Origin: Acinetobacter dispersus
GTDB taxonomy: Bacteria; Pseudomonadota; Gammaproteobacteria; Pseudomonadales; Moraxellaceae
DNA: 64,000 nucleotides
Direction of reading: 5' to 3'
Assembly (NCBI RefSeq): GCF_009884975.1
Contig: NZ_CP041970.1
Location: 3,224,001-3,288,000 of the forward strand
Part shown: positions 27,748-39,149 of the stretch, one piece after another
Numbering within the stretch: the stretch's first letter is position 1
How the letters are laid out: every line of letters starts with the position of its first letter
Notes under the pieces: model-generated
The model's input: only the letters and a program-made list of their open reading frames with translations
Databases searched by the model: none
What the model was told of the DNA's origin: nothing
Made by a program: the position numbers and the translations under genes

Positions 27748-28449
27748 ATGCATCATACGCGTCGTATTTTACTCGCATTTTCATTAGCTGCTTCAGCTGC
27801 TTCGGTTGCTTTCGCAGATTATCAGAACATTGGTCAGACGACAGGCGATGACCGCTTAGAGCAATTATCAAAAACCTTAGCTCAAGGTTCTTATACTCAT
27901 TCAGCTGATATGGATTTGCCAGCTGTATCGAATGTGTCAGTTAAATTACGCGAAAAAACCATTGAATTGAATAATGCGACGATCGAGAAGAAATATGGTC
28001 GTTCAGCGATTTCATCTCAAGACAACGCACCTTCATTCTCTGCAAACACAGGTTATTCTTGGCTCGTTAGCCATCCGCTACAAGAAGGTCGTGTAAGTTC
28101 TTCTTGGGGGAATCGTACGCTACTTGGCTCTACTCGCCACCATTCAGGTGTTGATCTTGCTGCACCATCAGGTACACCAATTTATGCAACAGGCCCTGGC
28201 GTTGTAACAAAGTCAGGTTGGGGTACGGGTTATGGTCAATATGTTGAAATTGATCATGGCAATGGTTATATCACCCGTTATGCACATGCTTCACGTTTAA
28301 TCGTGAGTGCAGGTGACCGTGTTGGTGCAGGTGAACATATTGCAAATGTGGGTTGTACAGGTCGTTGTACTGGACCACATTTACACTTTGAAGTTGTAAA
28401 AGATGGTCAACGTAAAAATCCATCAACTTATTTAGCAATGTTGCCTTAA
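27748..28449 (+). CDS. M23/LytM-family peptidase, exported
   Basis: A 233 aa periplasmic protein. The ATG at 27748 has AGAGG upstream and starts a proper signal peptide (MHHTRRILLAFSLAASAASVAFA|D); an earlier in-frame start would spoil it. The C-terminal LytM domain keeps the zinc and catalytic residues: the first His and the Asp in HHSGVDLAAPSG, and HLHFEV. It is therefore likely an active endopeptidase on peptidoglycan cross-links, although some LytM proteins act as amidase activators. Closed by its own terminator. Confidence 0.9.
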   Translation: MHHTRRILLAFSLAASAASVAFADYQNIGQTTGDDRLEQLSKTLAQGSYTHSADMDLPAVSNVSVKLREKTIELNNATIEKKYGRSAISSQDNAPSFSANTGYSWLVSHPLQEGRVSSSWGNRTLLGSTRHHSGVDLAAPSGTPIYATGPGVVTKSGWGTGYGQYVEIDHGNGYITRYAHASRLIVSAGDRVGAGEHIANVGCTGRCTGPHLHFEVVKDGQRKNPSTYLAMLP

Positions 28450-28481
28450 TGTAATTTGTTAACAGTTGTATATAAATATTC

Positions 28482-28510
28482 AAAAAATCGCCTTTATTGG
28501 CGATTTTTTA
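28482..28510. terminator. Intrinsic terminator of the M23 peptidase gene
   Basis: AAAAAATCGCC-TTTATT-GGCGATTTTTT, about 35 bases after the stop. Confidence 0.9.
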
Positions 28511-28652
28511 TGTGTTTTGTTTCATTTAGGTCAATGACTATTTTGTCAGAAAATAATAAGGCGTTTTGCATTCATCTGGGGCAATAGTTCTATCACAGCA
28601 AAACATGATAAAAATAGGGTCGACAAATAACTTAAGGGAAAAGGTGAATTGT

Positions 28653-31370
28653 ATGGCGTTTTATGGCGACTCTGACGCGCAAGAAACCCAAGAATGGCAA
28701 GAAGCATTTGATTCAGTATTACAACATATGGGCACGGAACGTGCTGCCTTCTTACTAGAAAAACTCTATCAACGGGCAATTGCGAAACATGTGCCAATCC
28801 AGCGCTTAAATACACCTTACCTCAACACCATTTCAGTTGAAGAACAACCAGCAATGCCTGGCGATCAGGATATGGAACGCCGTATCCGTGCCTTGATCCG
28901 CTGGAATGCATTGGCGATGGTATTACGTGCCAATAAAACGGGTGACGATCTTGGTGGTCACCTTGCAAGTTTCGCATCGTCTGCAACATTGTACGACGTT
29001 GGTTTTAACCATTTCTTCCGCGCAAACAGCAATAACTTTGGCGGTGACATGATTTATTACCAAGGCCACTGTGCGCCTGGTATTTATGCGCGTTCTTTCC
29101 TTGAAGGACGTTTAAATGAAGAGCAATTAAGTAATTTCCGCCGCGAAGTTGGCGGTAATGGTTTACCAAGCTATCCACATCCCTATTTAATGCCTGACTA
29201 TTGGCAGTTCCCTACCGTATCGATGGGGCTTGGTCCAATCATGTCGATTTATCAAGCGCACATTCAAAAATATTTGATGAATCGTGGCTTGATCAAAGAA
29301 GAAGATCGTAAAGTCTGGGCTTATCTGGGCGATGGTGAAATGGATGAGCCAGAAAGTACGGGTGCAATTTCACTTGCTGGTCGTGAAAAGCTTGATAACC
29401 TGATTTGGGTTGTGAACTGTAACTTACAGCGCCTCGATGGTCCTGTACGTGGTAACGGTAAAATTATTCAAGAATTAGAATCTTTATTCCGTGGTGCGGG
29501 CTGGCGTGTCATTAAAGTGGTGTGGGGTCGTCATTGGGACCCACTACTTGCGCAAGATAGTTCGGGCGCTTTAAAAGCAGTAATGGAAGAAACAGTTGAT
29601 GGTGAGTACCAACGCTATCAAGTGAAAGGCGGCGCATATACACGTGAGAAATTCTTTGGCAAGTACCCAGAAGCTGCGGAACTTGTAAAAGATTTAAGCG
29701 ATGAAGACATCGACAATCTTAACCGTGGTGGTCATGACCCGTACAAAGTTTTTGCTGCCTATGCAGAAGCAATGAAAGCCAAAGGTCAACCAACCGTTAT
29801 TCTTGCGAAAACAGTTAAAGGTTATGGTTTATCTGAAGAAATTGAAGCGGTGAACAAAACTCACCAAATCAAAAAAATGCAGATCGACTCTTTGAAATAT
29901 GTACGTGACCGTTTTAACCTGCCATTTACAGATGATAAATTAGAAGAACTTCCATTCTACCGCCCAAGTGAAAACTCTCCAGAAATGAAGTATATGAAGG
30001 CGCGTCGTGAGGCATTAGGTGGCTACCTGCCTGCACGTCGTCGTGAGAGTGAAACTTTAGCGATTCCTGAATTATCAGTATTTGATGCGGTATTAAATGG
30101 TTCGGGTGGTAAAGAGCAATCGACCACGATGCTGATGGTGCGTTTAATTGCTGCTTTACTGAAAGAAAAAGCAATTAAAGACCGCGTAGTTCCTATCGTT
30201 CCAGACGAAGCACGTACTTTTGGTTTAGAAGGGATGTTCCGTCAGCTTGGTATTTATGCGGCTCACGGTCAAAAATATACCCCAGAAGACCAAGAACAGT
30301 TAATGCATTACCGTGAAGCAAGTGACGGTCACATGTTGCAAGAAGGAATTAACGAAGCGGGTGCGATGAGTGCTTGGGCTGCGTTGGCAACCAGTTATTC
30401 AACCAATAACTTGCCAATGATTCCAATGTACATGTACTACTCAATGTTTGGTTTCCAACGTATTGGCGACATTGCATGGGCTGCTGGTGATGCACAGGCA
30501 CAAGGTTTCTTACTCGGTGCGACTGCTGGCCGTACTACATTGAACGGTGAAGGTTTACAGCACCAAGATGGTCATTCACATATCTTGGCGAACACAATTC
30601 CAAACTGTGTATCTTATGATCCATGTTTTGGTTATGAATTGGCTGTGATCGTACACGACGGTTTACAACGTATGTATGTGAACCAAGAGCGTGTGTTCTA
30701 TTACCTCACTGTAATGAACGAAAACTACGAGCATCCTGCAATGCCAGAAGGCGCTGAGGAAGGCATTAAACGTGGTATGTACTTGTTCGAAAAAGATGAA
30801 AAAGCAACGGTTCAATTACTTGGTTCAGGCGTCATTCTGCGTGAAGTGATTAAAGCTGCGAAAATCTTACGTGATGAATACCAGATCCACTCAAACGTTT
30901 GGAGCGTAACAAGCTTCAATGAATTGTCGCGTGATGGTATGGCATGTGAAGAATACAACCGTTTACACCCGCTTACTGAAGACGTGAAAGAATCTTGGGT
31001 ATCTAAACAGTTACGTGGAACTGAAGGTATTGTCGTTTCTGCGACAGACCATATGCGTGCGTATAGCGAACAAATTCGCGCATATCTTCCAGATGGTCGT
31101 CCATTTGTTGCATTAGGTACTGATGGTTACGGTCGTTCAGATACTCGTGCGAACTTACGTAGTTTCTTTGGTGTTGATGCTGCACATATCGTGGTTGCGA
31201 CATTGAAAAAATTAGCGGATGAAGGCGAAGTTGAAAATCGTTTGGTCAAAGATGCAATTTCTAACTTTGAGTTAGATACGGACCGTCCAGTTGCATGGGC
31301 GCCACAAGCGCATCCAGAAGTTCAGGCAGTTGCTGAATACAATGAAGCGCAAACAGGTGAGGGGAAATAA
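28653..31370 (+). CDS. aceE: Pyruvate dehydrogenase E1 component (homodimeric)
   Basis: Thiamine-diphosphate enzyme that decarboxylates pyruvate and acetylates E2. I use the ATG at 28653 (MAFYGDSDAQ...), giving 905 aa, because homologues begin there. It has the ThDP-binding GDGEMDEPES...NCNLQRLDGPVRGN motif, the GHDPYKV region, EGMFRQLGIYA and GLQHQDGHSH, as in E. coli-type E1. It is followed after 2 bases by aceF, so both subunits come from one message. No lpd gene is in this window. Confidence 0.96.
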   Translation: MAFYGDSDAQETQEWQEAFDSVLQHMGTERAAFLLEKLYQRAIAKHVPIQRLNTPYLNTISVEEQPAMPGDQDMERRIRALIRWNALAMVLRANKTGDDLGGHLASFASSATLYDVGFNHFFRANSNNFGGDMIYYQGHCAPGIYARSFLEGRLNEEQLSNFRREVGGNGLPSYPHPYLMPDYWQFPTVSMGLGPIMSIYQAHIQKYLMNRGLIKEEDRKVWAYLGDGEMDEPESTGAISLAGREKLDNLIWVVNCNLQRLDGPVRGNGKIIQELESLFRGAGWRVIKVVWGRHWDPLLAQDSSGALKAVMEETVDGEYQRYQVKGGAYTREKFFGKYPEAAELVKDLSDEDIDNLNRGGHDPYKVFAAYAEAMKAKGQPTVILAKTVKGYGLSEEIEAVNKTHQIKKMQIDSLKYVRDRFNLPFTDDKLEELPFYRPSENSPEMKYMKARREALGGYLPARRRESETLAIPELSVFDAVLNGSGGKEQSTTMLMVRLIAALLKEKAIKDRVVPIVPDEARTFGLEGMFRQLGIYAAHGQKYTPEDQEQLMHYREASDGHMLQEGINEAGAMSAWAALATSYSTNNLPMIPMYMYYSMFGFQRIGDIAWAAGDAQAQGFLLGATAGRTTLNGEGLQHQDGHSHILANTIPNCVSYDPCFGYELAVIVHDGLQRMYVNQERVFYYLTVMNENYEHPAMPEGAEEGIKRGMYLFEKDEKATVQLLGSGVILREVIKAAKILRDEYQIHSNVWSVTSFNELSRDGMACEEYNRLHPLTEDVKESWVSKQLRGTEGIVVSATDHMRAYSEQIRAYLPDGRPFVALGTDGYGRSDTRANLRSFFGVDAAHIVVATLKKLADEGEVENRLVKDAISNFELDTDRPVAWAPQAHPEVQAVAEYNEAQTGEGK

Positions 31371-31372
31371 TC

Positions 31373-33340
31373 ATGCAAATCCAAGCACCTGATATTGGCG
31401 TAGATAAAGCGCTCGTTGCAGAAATCTTGGTCAAAGTAGGCGACCATGTTGCAGTTGACGATAGCCTTCTGGTGTTAGAGTCAGATAAGGCAACGGTAGA
31501 AGTCCCAAGCACGGCGGCAGGTATCGTGAAAAGTATTCTGGTTCAACAAGGCGATGAAGTCACTGAAGGCGTCGCATTGATCGAATTAGAGTCTGAGTCT
31601 GCTACTGAAGCACCTGCGAAAGAAGCACCGAAGTCAGAAGCGCCAAAAGCAGAAGCAAAACCTGTCGAAGCTGAAACAAAAGCACAACCAGCTACCGCTC
31701 CAGCAGCGACAGCTAGCCAGATTGTGGATGTAAAAGTCCCTGATATTGGTGTAGAAAAAGCGTTGGTTGCAGAAGTACTGGTGAAAGTGGGTGATCAGAT
31801 TGAACCTGAACAAAGCATTGTGGTGGTTGAATCGGACAAAGCGACTGTAGAAGTACCAAGCTCGGTTGCGGGGATTGTGGAAGCGATCCAGATTAAAGAA
31901 GGCGACAGCATCAAAGAAGGCGTTGTATTGATTCAGGTCAAGACTGCGAGTGCTGCAACGTCATCTGAACCACAAGCAGCCCCAGCTCAAACAGAAGCGC
32001 CAGTCGCAACGACTGAAGCACCAGCTGCAACAAATACCTCAACAGGTAATGTTGAAATTGAAGTACCTGATCTAGGTGTAGAAAAAGCTCTTGTTTCAGA
32101 AATTCTAGTCAACGTTGGTGATCGCGTTGAAGCTCAACAAAGCCTATGCGTGGTTGAGTCAGATAAGGCTTCTGTTGAAGTGCCAAGTTCAGTAGCAGGG
32201 ATTGTGAAAGCGATCCATGTGTCTGCGAATCAAGAAGTGCGTCAAGGTGTGGCTTTGGCAACGATTGAGGTCAGTGGTCAGGCCGCTGCACCAGCATCTG
32301 TACCAAAAGCTCAAGCTCCTTCTGCACCAGCAGCAACGACAGCGCCAGCAAAATCACAGGTGGCAGCGACAGCAGCCCCAAGTGCGCCTGCACAAGCTGA
32401 GAAGTTGACTAAACAGCAAGAAGCTGACAATGCGAAAGTCTATGCGGGTCCAGCCGTGCGTAAACTGGCACGTGAGTTAGGTGTGGTTCTTGGACAGGTG
32501 AAAGCATCAGGTGAGCACGGTCGTGTGATGAAGGACGATGTCTTTGCTTATGTGAAAACACGTCTGACTGCACCACAACCAGCTGCAGTAACCCAAGCGG
32601 CAGCAGTTGCTTCAGGCTTGCCGAAGTTACCAGACTTTAGTGCATTTGGTGGCGGTGAAGTAAAAACAATGACGCGTTTACAGCAAGTGTCTGTACCGCA
32701 ATTATCATTGAATAACTTTATTCCGCAAGTGACACAGTTTGACTTGGCGGATATCACCGAGCTTGAAGCATGGCGTGGCGAACTGAAAGATGGCTTTAAA
32801 AAACAGGGTCTGAGCTTAACCATCTTGGCCTTTATTGCTAAGGCGGTTGCGCACTTGCTGAAAGAAGAGCCGTATTTTGCTGGGCATTTGGCCGATGATC
32901 AGAAGTCAGTGTTGTTACGTAGCGAAATTCATATGGGTATTGCAGTTGCGACTCCAGATGGCTTAACTGTTCCGGTATTACGTAACCCTGATCAAAAATC
33001 AATTAAGCAGATTGCAACAGAATTGGCCGAACTCAGCCAAAAGGCACGTGATCGCAAATTGTCACCGAAAGATTTACAAGGGGCTAACTTTACCATTACC
33101 AGCCTAGGCAGTATTGGTGGAACAGCATTTACCCCATTGGTGAACTGGCCACAAGTTGCGATTTTAGGTATTTCACCAGCAACCATGCAGCCTGTATGGA
33201 ATGGTAAAGACTTTGATCCACGTTTGATGTTGCCATTGTCATTGTCTTATGACCATCGTGTCATTAATGGTGCGGATGCAGCACGCTTTACCAATAAGCT
33301 GACCAAGTTACTCAAAGACATTCGTAGCTTATTGCTCTAA
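31373..33340 (+). CDS. aceF: Pyruvate dehydrogenase E2, dihydrolipoamide acetyltransferase
   Basis: Core subunit of the complex, 655 aa. It has three lipoyl domains (about 1-75, 119-195 and 225-300), each with the ESDKA lipoylation motif (Lys39 in the first). Ala/Pro/Glu-rich linkers separate them. Then come a peripheral-subunit-binding domain (about 350-385, GPAVRKLARELG...GEHGRVMKDDV) and the catalytic domain ending in SYDHRVINGADAARF with the active His and Asp. The number of lipoyl domains equals that of the E. coli enzyme. A terminator follows at 33357. Confidence 0.96.
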   Translation: MQIQAPDIGVDKALVAEILVKVGDHVAVDDSLLVLESDKATVEVPSTAAGIVKSILVQQGDEVTEGVALIELESESATEAPAKEAPKSEAPKAEAKPVEAETKAQPATAPAATASQIVDVKVPDIGVEKALVAEVLVKVGDQIEPEQSIVVVESDKATVEVPSSVAGIVEAIQIKEGDSIKEGVVLIQVKTASAATSSEPQAAPAQTEAPVATTEAPAATNTSTGNVEIEVPDLGVEKALVSEILVNVGDRVEAQQSLCVVESDKASVEVPSSVAGIVKAIHVSANQEVRQGVALATIEVSGQAAAPASVPKAQAPSAPAATTAPAKSQVAATAAPSAPAQAEKLTKQQEADNAKVYAGPAVRKLARELGVVLGQVKASGEHGRVMKDDVFAYVKTRLTAPQPAAVTQAAAVASGLPKLPDFSAFGGGEVKTMTRLQQVSVPQLSLNNFIPQVTQFDLADITELEAWRGELKDGFKKQGLSLTILAFIAKAVAHLLKEEPYFAGHLADDQKSVLLRSEIHMGIAVATPDGLTVPVLRNPDQKSIKQIATELAELSQKARDRKLSPKDLQGANFTITSLGSIGGTAFTPLVNWPQVAILGISPATMQPVWNGKDFDPRLMLPLSLSYDHRVINGADAARFTNKLTKLLKDIRSLLL

Positions 33341-33356
33341 TGACTGTTTGAATTTA

Positions 33357-33385
33357 GAAAACCTCGCTTTGGCGGGGTTTTCTAT
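33357..33385 (+). terminator. Terminator of aceEF
   Basis: AAAACCTCGC-TTTG-GCGGGGTTTT followed by a T-rich tract. Confidence 0.82.
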
Positions 33386-33477
33386 TTTTAGGATGACAAA
33401 AATATGGCTTTATTTGAGAATACTTTTGCCTAAAATAAATTCGTATTGATAACGATTTTTTGGATCAAGGAGCAAGG

Positions 33478-33765
33478 ATGTTAGTGATTTATCGGGTGAT
33501 GCTACCCTTATTACTCATCGTTTTTGTATTAATGGGATTGTGGGTGAGTTTCCTGCATTTTCCTTGGGACTGGGTCATGTACGCCGTAATGGGCGTCGAA
33601 GTGCTGGTGGCGACAGTGGTGATGGCAATGGAGTATCAGGCACAGCATGTCGGTGGTGCAAGTGGCTGGGGCAGTTTTGGTTTTCTCGGTCTCAGTACCT
33701 ATCTGGCATTATTTTTGGGGCTTGTCCGTATATTGGTCTGGAGTTACCAAAAATTTTGGGCTTAA
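33478..33765 (+). CDS. Small membrane protein of unknown function
   Basis: A 95 aa protein starting at the ATG at 33478 with an AAGGAGCAAGG ribosome site. It has three hydrophobic helices (about 2-23, 32-51, 66-88) and no charged catalytic motif. A short loop contains HVGGASGWGSFG. I do not recognise the family. It lies alone between the aceEF terminator and the manganese riboswitch. Coding is supported by the good ribosome site and the helix pattern. Confidence 0.7.
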   Translation: MLVIYRVMLPLLLIVFVLMGLWVSFLHFPWDWVMYAVMGVEVLVATVVMAMEYQAQHVGGASGWGSFGFLGLSTYLALFLGLVRILVWSYQKFWA

Positions 33766-33804
33766 CCATTCAAAAGCATTTTATTGTTTGATAGAATGGC
33801 GTTA

Positions 33805-33940
33805 CTTCATTGGGGAGTAGCCGCTCTTTACGCAAAGTAAAGAGGTGATGATCAACATAATTGTTCAACAGAACATGGTCATCATAGCAAAGAACCAAGA
33901 ACAGCTTTTCAGCTGTGCTTTTGTTGGCAAGACCTTTGAT
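33805..33940 (+). ncRNA. yybP-ykoY manganese riboswitch
   Basis: The element opens with the signature GGGGAGTAG (33812-33820) followed by CCGC and a first arm (CTCTTTACG/GTAAAGAGG), has a GATGATC...GGTCATCAT arm, and closes with GGCAAGACCTTTGA (33926-33939), as in proteobacterial yybP-ykoY RNAs. The next gene is a UPF0016/GDT1-type manganese exporter, the classic target. Mn binding is expected to turn expression on. I see these signatures by eye; a covariance search would settle the exact boundaries. Confidence 0.8.
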
Positions 33941-33970
33941 TTACCACTCTGCATCAATCTATTTGATTTT

Positions 33971-34011
33971 GGCTAGCAGGAGGGGTAGGTCATCGGTATA
34001 TTTTGCTAGCC
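33971..34011 (+). promoter_or_regulatory. Probable riboswitch expression platform
   Basis: The perfect inverted repeat GGCTAGCA (33971-33978) / TGCTAGCC (34004-34011) lies between the riboswitch aptamer and the start codon at 34025. The loop contains the strong AGGAGGGG purine run. No T-tract follows, so translational rather than transcriptional control is more likely. Confidence 0.5.
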
Positions 34012-34024
34012 AGAGCATTCAACT

Positions 34025-34600
34025 ATGTATGAATTTCTCATCTCCACATCAATTGTTGCCCTTGCTGAAATGGGTGATAAAACACAACTGCTCGCATTAT
34101 TACTTGCTGCACGTTTTCGTAAACCGATTCCGATTCTAATTGCTATTTTATTAGCCACTACCATTAACCATGGTATTTCTGCTGTTTTGGGACAATGGAT
34201 CACCACGGTACTGAGTCCGGATATTTTATTGTGGATTCTTGCGCTTGGTTTCATTGGTATGGCGATCTGGATGTTAATCCCTGATGAATTGGGAGATGAA
34301 ACTGAAAATATCAATAAATGGCAAAAATTTGGGGTATTTGGCGCAACCTTTATCTTATTCTTCCTAGCTGAAATAGGAGATAAAACTCAAATCGCAACCG
34401 TGGCTTTGGCAGCACGTTTTGACAGTATTTTTTGGGTGATGCTGGGTACCACATTTGGGATGATGCTTGCTAATGCACCTGCAGTGTTTATTGGTGATAA
34501 GCTGGCAGATAAGTTGCCGATTTCCCTGATTCATAAAATTGGCGCTGCAATTTTCTTGGTTGTTGGTGTCTCTACTTTAGTGCAGCATTATTTCTTCTAA
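34025..34600 (+). CDS. TMEM165/GDT1 (UPF0016) family manganese exporter
   Basis: A 191 aa inner-membrane transporter with six hydrophobic helices in two homologous halves. Each half carries the hallmark E-x-G-D-K-T motif (AEMGDKTQ at about 14-21 and AEIGDKTQ at about 119-126) that binds divalent cation. Members such as MneA export Mn2+. The upstream yybP-ykoY riboswitch supports Mn as substrate. Start codon context is weak (CCAGAG), consistent with regulated translation. A terminator follows. Confidence 0.9.
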   Translation: MYEFLISTSIVALAEMGDKTQLLALLLAARFRKPIPILIAILLATTINHGISAVLGQWITTVLSPDILLWILALGFIGMAIWMLIPDELGDETENINKWQKFGVFGATFILFFLAEIGDKTQIATVALAARFDSIFWVMLGTTFGMMLANAPAVFIGDKLADKLPISLIHKIGAAIFLVVGVSTLVQHYFF

Positions 34601-34621
34601 TCTAATCGAATATTAAATCAG

Positions 34622-34655
34622 TAAAGACCCATCCAATAGTGATGGGTCTTTTTGC
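34622..34655 (+). terminator. Terminator after the Mn exporter gene
   Basis: AAAGACCCATC-CAATAGT-GATGGGTCTTTTT. Confidence 0.9.
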
Positions 34656-34764
34656 TATAAATTATGATAAAAGTCCAAGATCTGATTGAAACATGAACTA
34701 AATCCCATTATTTTATTATGGAATTAAAAATATTTCATATTTAAAGAATTTTTCTGGGGAAGTT

Positions 34765-35571
34765 ATGAGTTTCGAGCGGACAACATCGCAAATCTTATTT
34801 GATAATGGCACACATAAATGCATTAGTTTTACCAGTTTGGTTAAAGGGGAAGGTATTCAGGCCAATCAGTTTTTAATTATTGATCATGATCGGGCGGCTG
34901 TTTTAGATCCTGGTGGAGATCTGACTTATGTGCCTTTAACCATGGAGCTTAATCGCTATACCAAACTGAAAAATCTGGATTATGTGATGGCTTCGCATCA
35001 AGACCCTGACATTATTACCTCAATGCCACGCTGGTTGGTCTATACCGATGCCAAAGTGGTGGCATCAAAACTATGGGCGCGCTTTTTACCGCATTTGAAT
35101 TCAGCTTTTATGAGTGAGCGTATGAAGGGGAATTGGGAAGAGCGCCTGATCGAACTGTCAGATACGGGGCAAATTATTCCTTTGGGCGAATCTGCCATTG
35201 TTGCCGTGCCTGCACATTTCCTGCATTCAGTTGGCAACTTTCAGTTCTATGATCCTACTGCAAAAATTTTATTTTCAGGGGATATGGGTGCTTCGATTGT
35301 TGACGATGCTAGCTTACCAATTACCGATTTTGAGGCACATATTAAAAAAATGAAAGGTTTCCATCAGCGTTATATGTGTTCCAATAAGGTGATTCGTTTG
35401 TGGGTCAATATGGTTCGCCAAATGGATATCGACATGATTGTGCCGCAACATGGCACAGCATTTATTGGCAAAGAGATGATCAATCAATTTCTGGACTGGA
35501 TCGAAACGCTGGAATGTGGTGTTGATTTGATGAATGAATATGTTTTTAGTTTACCGACTGAAATGAGCTAA
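34765..35571 (+). CDS. MBL-fold / ODP-type diiron protein
   Basis: A 268 aa metallo-beta-lactamase-fold protein like the oxygen-binding diiron domain of flavodiiron proteins, but with no flavodoxin domain. Likely metal ligands are SHQDPD (about 77-82), the His of AHFLHSVGNF (about 150), the Asp of LFSGDMG and the C-terminal PQHGTAF. In flavodiiron enzymes this domain reduces oxygen or NO; here an electron partner would be separate. The first motif is HxDxD-like rather than HxExDH, so activity may differ. It is likely transcribed alone. Confidence 0.8.
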   Translation: MSFERTTSQILFDNGTHKCISFTSLVKGEGIQANQFLIIDHDRAAVLDPGGDLTYVPLTMELNRYTKLKNLDYVMASHQDPDIITSMPRWLVYTDAKVVASKLWARFLPHLNSAFMSERMKGNWEERLIELSDTGQIIPLGESAIVAVPAHFLHSVGNFQFYDPTAKILFSGDMGASIVDDASLPITDFEAHIKKMKGFHQRYMCSNKVIRLWVNMVRQMDIDMIVPQHGTAFIGKEMINQFLDWIETLECGVDLMNEYVFSLPTEMS

Positions 35572-35698
35572 ATTTCTGAGTCAGGAAAATGACTGGAAAA
35601 TACATAAATCGCTGATTGAGCACTCTTGTCGCCACCAATAAATTTTCTTAGGATTCATCAGATAAAGGATTAAATTTGATAACGAGAATTTTAAGAAA

Positions 35699-36064
35699 AT
35701 GTTGTCTCAAATTGCGACACCAGATGCGTGTGTTAGTTGTGGTGCCTGTTGTGCAAATTACCGTGTTTCTTTCTATTGGGCTGAGGCAGAACAGCTCCCT
35801 GAGCACATGGTTGAACCACTTACAGCCGTCTATTCCTGTATGAAGGGAACCAATCAAGCACAAGTCAAATGTGTGGCTTTGCAAGGAGAGGTGGGACAGC
35901 AAGTGAGCTGTTCCATCTACCCATTTCGGAGTTCAAGTTGCAAGGAAGTGCAGATTGCCGATTCACATTGTAACAAGGCACGGTTGGCGCACAAACTGAT
36001 TCCGTTGGTCACGATTGAGCAGCAGTCCTCTGAAAATAATGACAATTATGATCAGGTTTGCTAA
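35699..36064 (+). CDS. YkgJ-family cysteine cluster protein
   Basis: A 121 aa protein with the family motif CVSCGACC at 11-18 (Cys11, 14, 17, 18), a middle Cys in VKCVALQG, and CSIYPFRSSSCKEV. These Cys residues probably bind zinc or an Fe-S cluster. Function is unknown. The ATG at 35699 has only a weak ribosome site (GAGAATTTTAAGAAA). The C-terminal 20 residues are Asn/Asp-rich and poorly conserved. Confidence 0.83.
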   Translation: MLSQIATPDACVSCGACCANYRVSFYWAEAEQLPEHMVEPLTAVYSCMKGTNQAQVKCVALQGEVGQQVSCSIYPFRSSSCKEVQIADSHCNKARLAHKLIPLVTIEQQSSENNDNYDQVC

Positions 36065-36148
36065 CTGGATTTATCGGGTTTGGAAGCAATAAGCGTCGAT
36101 CAGACAGCTTTTTAAGCAATGCTTGAAATTATTTTCATCATAGAAAAT

Positions 36149-36177
36149 GAAAATCACATCGAAATTTGTTTATAATA
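36149..36177 (+). promoter_or_regulatory. Probable guaB promoter
   Basis: A perfect -10 TATAAT (36172-36177) with a weak -35 TGAAAA 17 bases upstream lies about 30 bases before the guaB start. A small hairpin CTCAC/GTGAG falls in the leader. Confidence 0.45.
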
Positions 36178-36178
36178 G

Positions 36179-37672
<1,494 letters not shown>

Positions 37673-37693
37673 TTTTTGGTAACTTTGCTGATT

Positions 37694-37726
37694 GAAAAAC
37701 CGTCAGGACACTGACGGTTTTTTTTG
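37694..37726 (+). terminator. Terminator of guaB
   Basis: AAAAACCGTCAG-GACA-CTGACGGTTTTTTTT. Confidence 0.93.
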
Positions 37727-37799
37727 TTTTGGTGTAAAGTGAATTAGATGAAGAAGGATATGGTTAGACACCATATAAAGATAAGAAAGTGAGTAAAAG

Positions 37800-39137
37800 A
37801 TGAGCTATTTTGGTACTGATGGAATTCGCGGCAAATTTGGACAAATGCCAATTACCCCAGAGTTTGCATTAAAATTGGGTTTCGCAGCAGGAAAAGTATT
37901 AAAGAGAAATAGTCCTAAAAATAAACCGATTGTGGTACTGGGGAAAGACACACGCTTATCGGGTTATATCCTAGAAGCAGCATTGCAAGCAGGTTTGAAT
38001 GCTGCAGGTGTTTATGTCCACTTATTGGGGCCATTACCGACCCCTGCCATTGCACATTTAACCCGTGCACTACATGCGCATGCGGGAATCGTTATTTCGG
38101 CTTCTCATAATCCTTATTTTGATAATGGGATTAAGTTTTTCTCGAGCGAAGGCAAAAAACTTCCAGATGCAATCCAAGACCAAATCAATCAAGAGCTAGA
38201 GAAAGATCTAGTGATTGAGGACACAGCAAATCTGGGCAAGAGTGTCCGTGTGAAAGATGCCAATGGCCGTTATATCGAATTTTGTAAATCGACTTTTCCG
38301 TACCATTTTGACTTGCGTAATTTAAAAATCGTGGTGGATTGTGCCAATGGTGCAGCCTATAGCGTAGGGCCGTCGGTATTCCGTGAATTAGGTGCCAAAG
38401 TCATTCCATTGTTTAATGAGCCAGATGGTTTAAATATTAATGAAAACTGCGGCTCGACTCATCCTGAGCTATTACAAAAAGCAGTGATTGAGCAGAAAGC
38501 CGATCTTGGTATTGCTTTTGATGGCGATGCAGACCGTGTGGTAATGGTGGATAAAAATGGTCAGTTGATTGATGGTGACCATATCCTTTATATCCTTGCA
38601 ACACAGGCAAAAAATAAGCCAGCAGGTGTCGTGGGAACTGTGATGAGTAATATGGCACTCGAGCTGGCATTACAAAAAGCGAATGTTGATTTCGTACGTG
38701 CGAGTGTTGGTGACCGCTATGTATTACAAGCACTTGAAGAAAATGCTTGGATGACAGGGGGTGAGCCTTCAGGTCATATTCTGACTTTAGATAAGAGCAC
38801 CACAGGTGATGCAATTATTGCAGCATTACAAGTGCTCACCGTGATGGTGGAACAAGGCAAAGCATTGCATGAGTTGATTGAAGGCTTTGTGTTATTCCCT
38901 CAAGTGCTGGTGAATGTACGTTTACAAGATATGATTGATCCGTATTCAATTCCTGCTTTGGTGGCTGAATTTGAAAAAGCTGAACAACAATTGAAAGGTC
39001 GTGGACGTTTGTTGATTCGTAAATCAGGTACCGAGCCTGTGATTCGCGTCATGGTGGAAGGTGATCAACAGCAAGAAGTCGAGGCTTTAGCGAATCATTT
39101 GGCAGAAGCGGTACGAGCTCACGCCCAAGCTGCTTAA
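37800..39137 (+). CDS. glmM: Phosphoglucosamine mutase
   Basis: Converts glucosamine-6-phosphate to glucosamine-1-phosphate for UDP-GlcNAc. The 445 aa protein has FGTDGIRG at the N-terminus, the phosphoserine loop [17 protein letters not shown], the metal loop [14 protein letters not shown], and the phosphate-binding [13 protein letters not shown]. It lies 12 bases before pdxH and probably heads a glmM-pdxH-recJ operon. Confidence 0.97.
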   Translation: MSYFGTDGIRGKFGQMPITPEFALKLGFAAGKVLKRNSPKNKPIVVLGKDTRLSGYILEAALQAGLNAAGVYVHLLGPLPTPAIAHLTRALHAHAGIVISASHNPYFDNGIKFFSSEGKKLPDAIQDQINQELEKDLVIEDTANLGKSVRVKDANGRYIEFCKSTFPYHFDLRNLKIVVDCANGAAYSVGPSVFRELGAKVIPLFNEPDGLNINENCGSTHPELLQKAVIEQKADLGIAFDGDADRVVMVDKNGQLIDGDHILYILATQAKNKPAGVVGTVMSNMALELALQKANVDFVRASVGDRYVLQALEENAWMTGGEPSGHILTLDKSTTGDAIIAALQVLTVMVEQGKALHELIEGFVLFPQVLVNVRLQDMIDPYSIPALVAEFEKAEQQLKGRGRLLIRKSGTEPVIRVMVEGDQQQEVEALANHLAEAVRAHAQAA

Positions 39138-39149
39138 GGAAATGCAATC

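Noticed and set aside
33540..33791. Overlapping 83-codon frame in the small membrane protein gene
   Set aside because: The frame starting at 33478 has the strong ribosome site and clean hydrophobic helices; this frame has neither.
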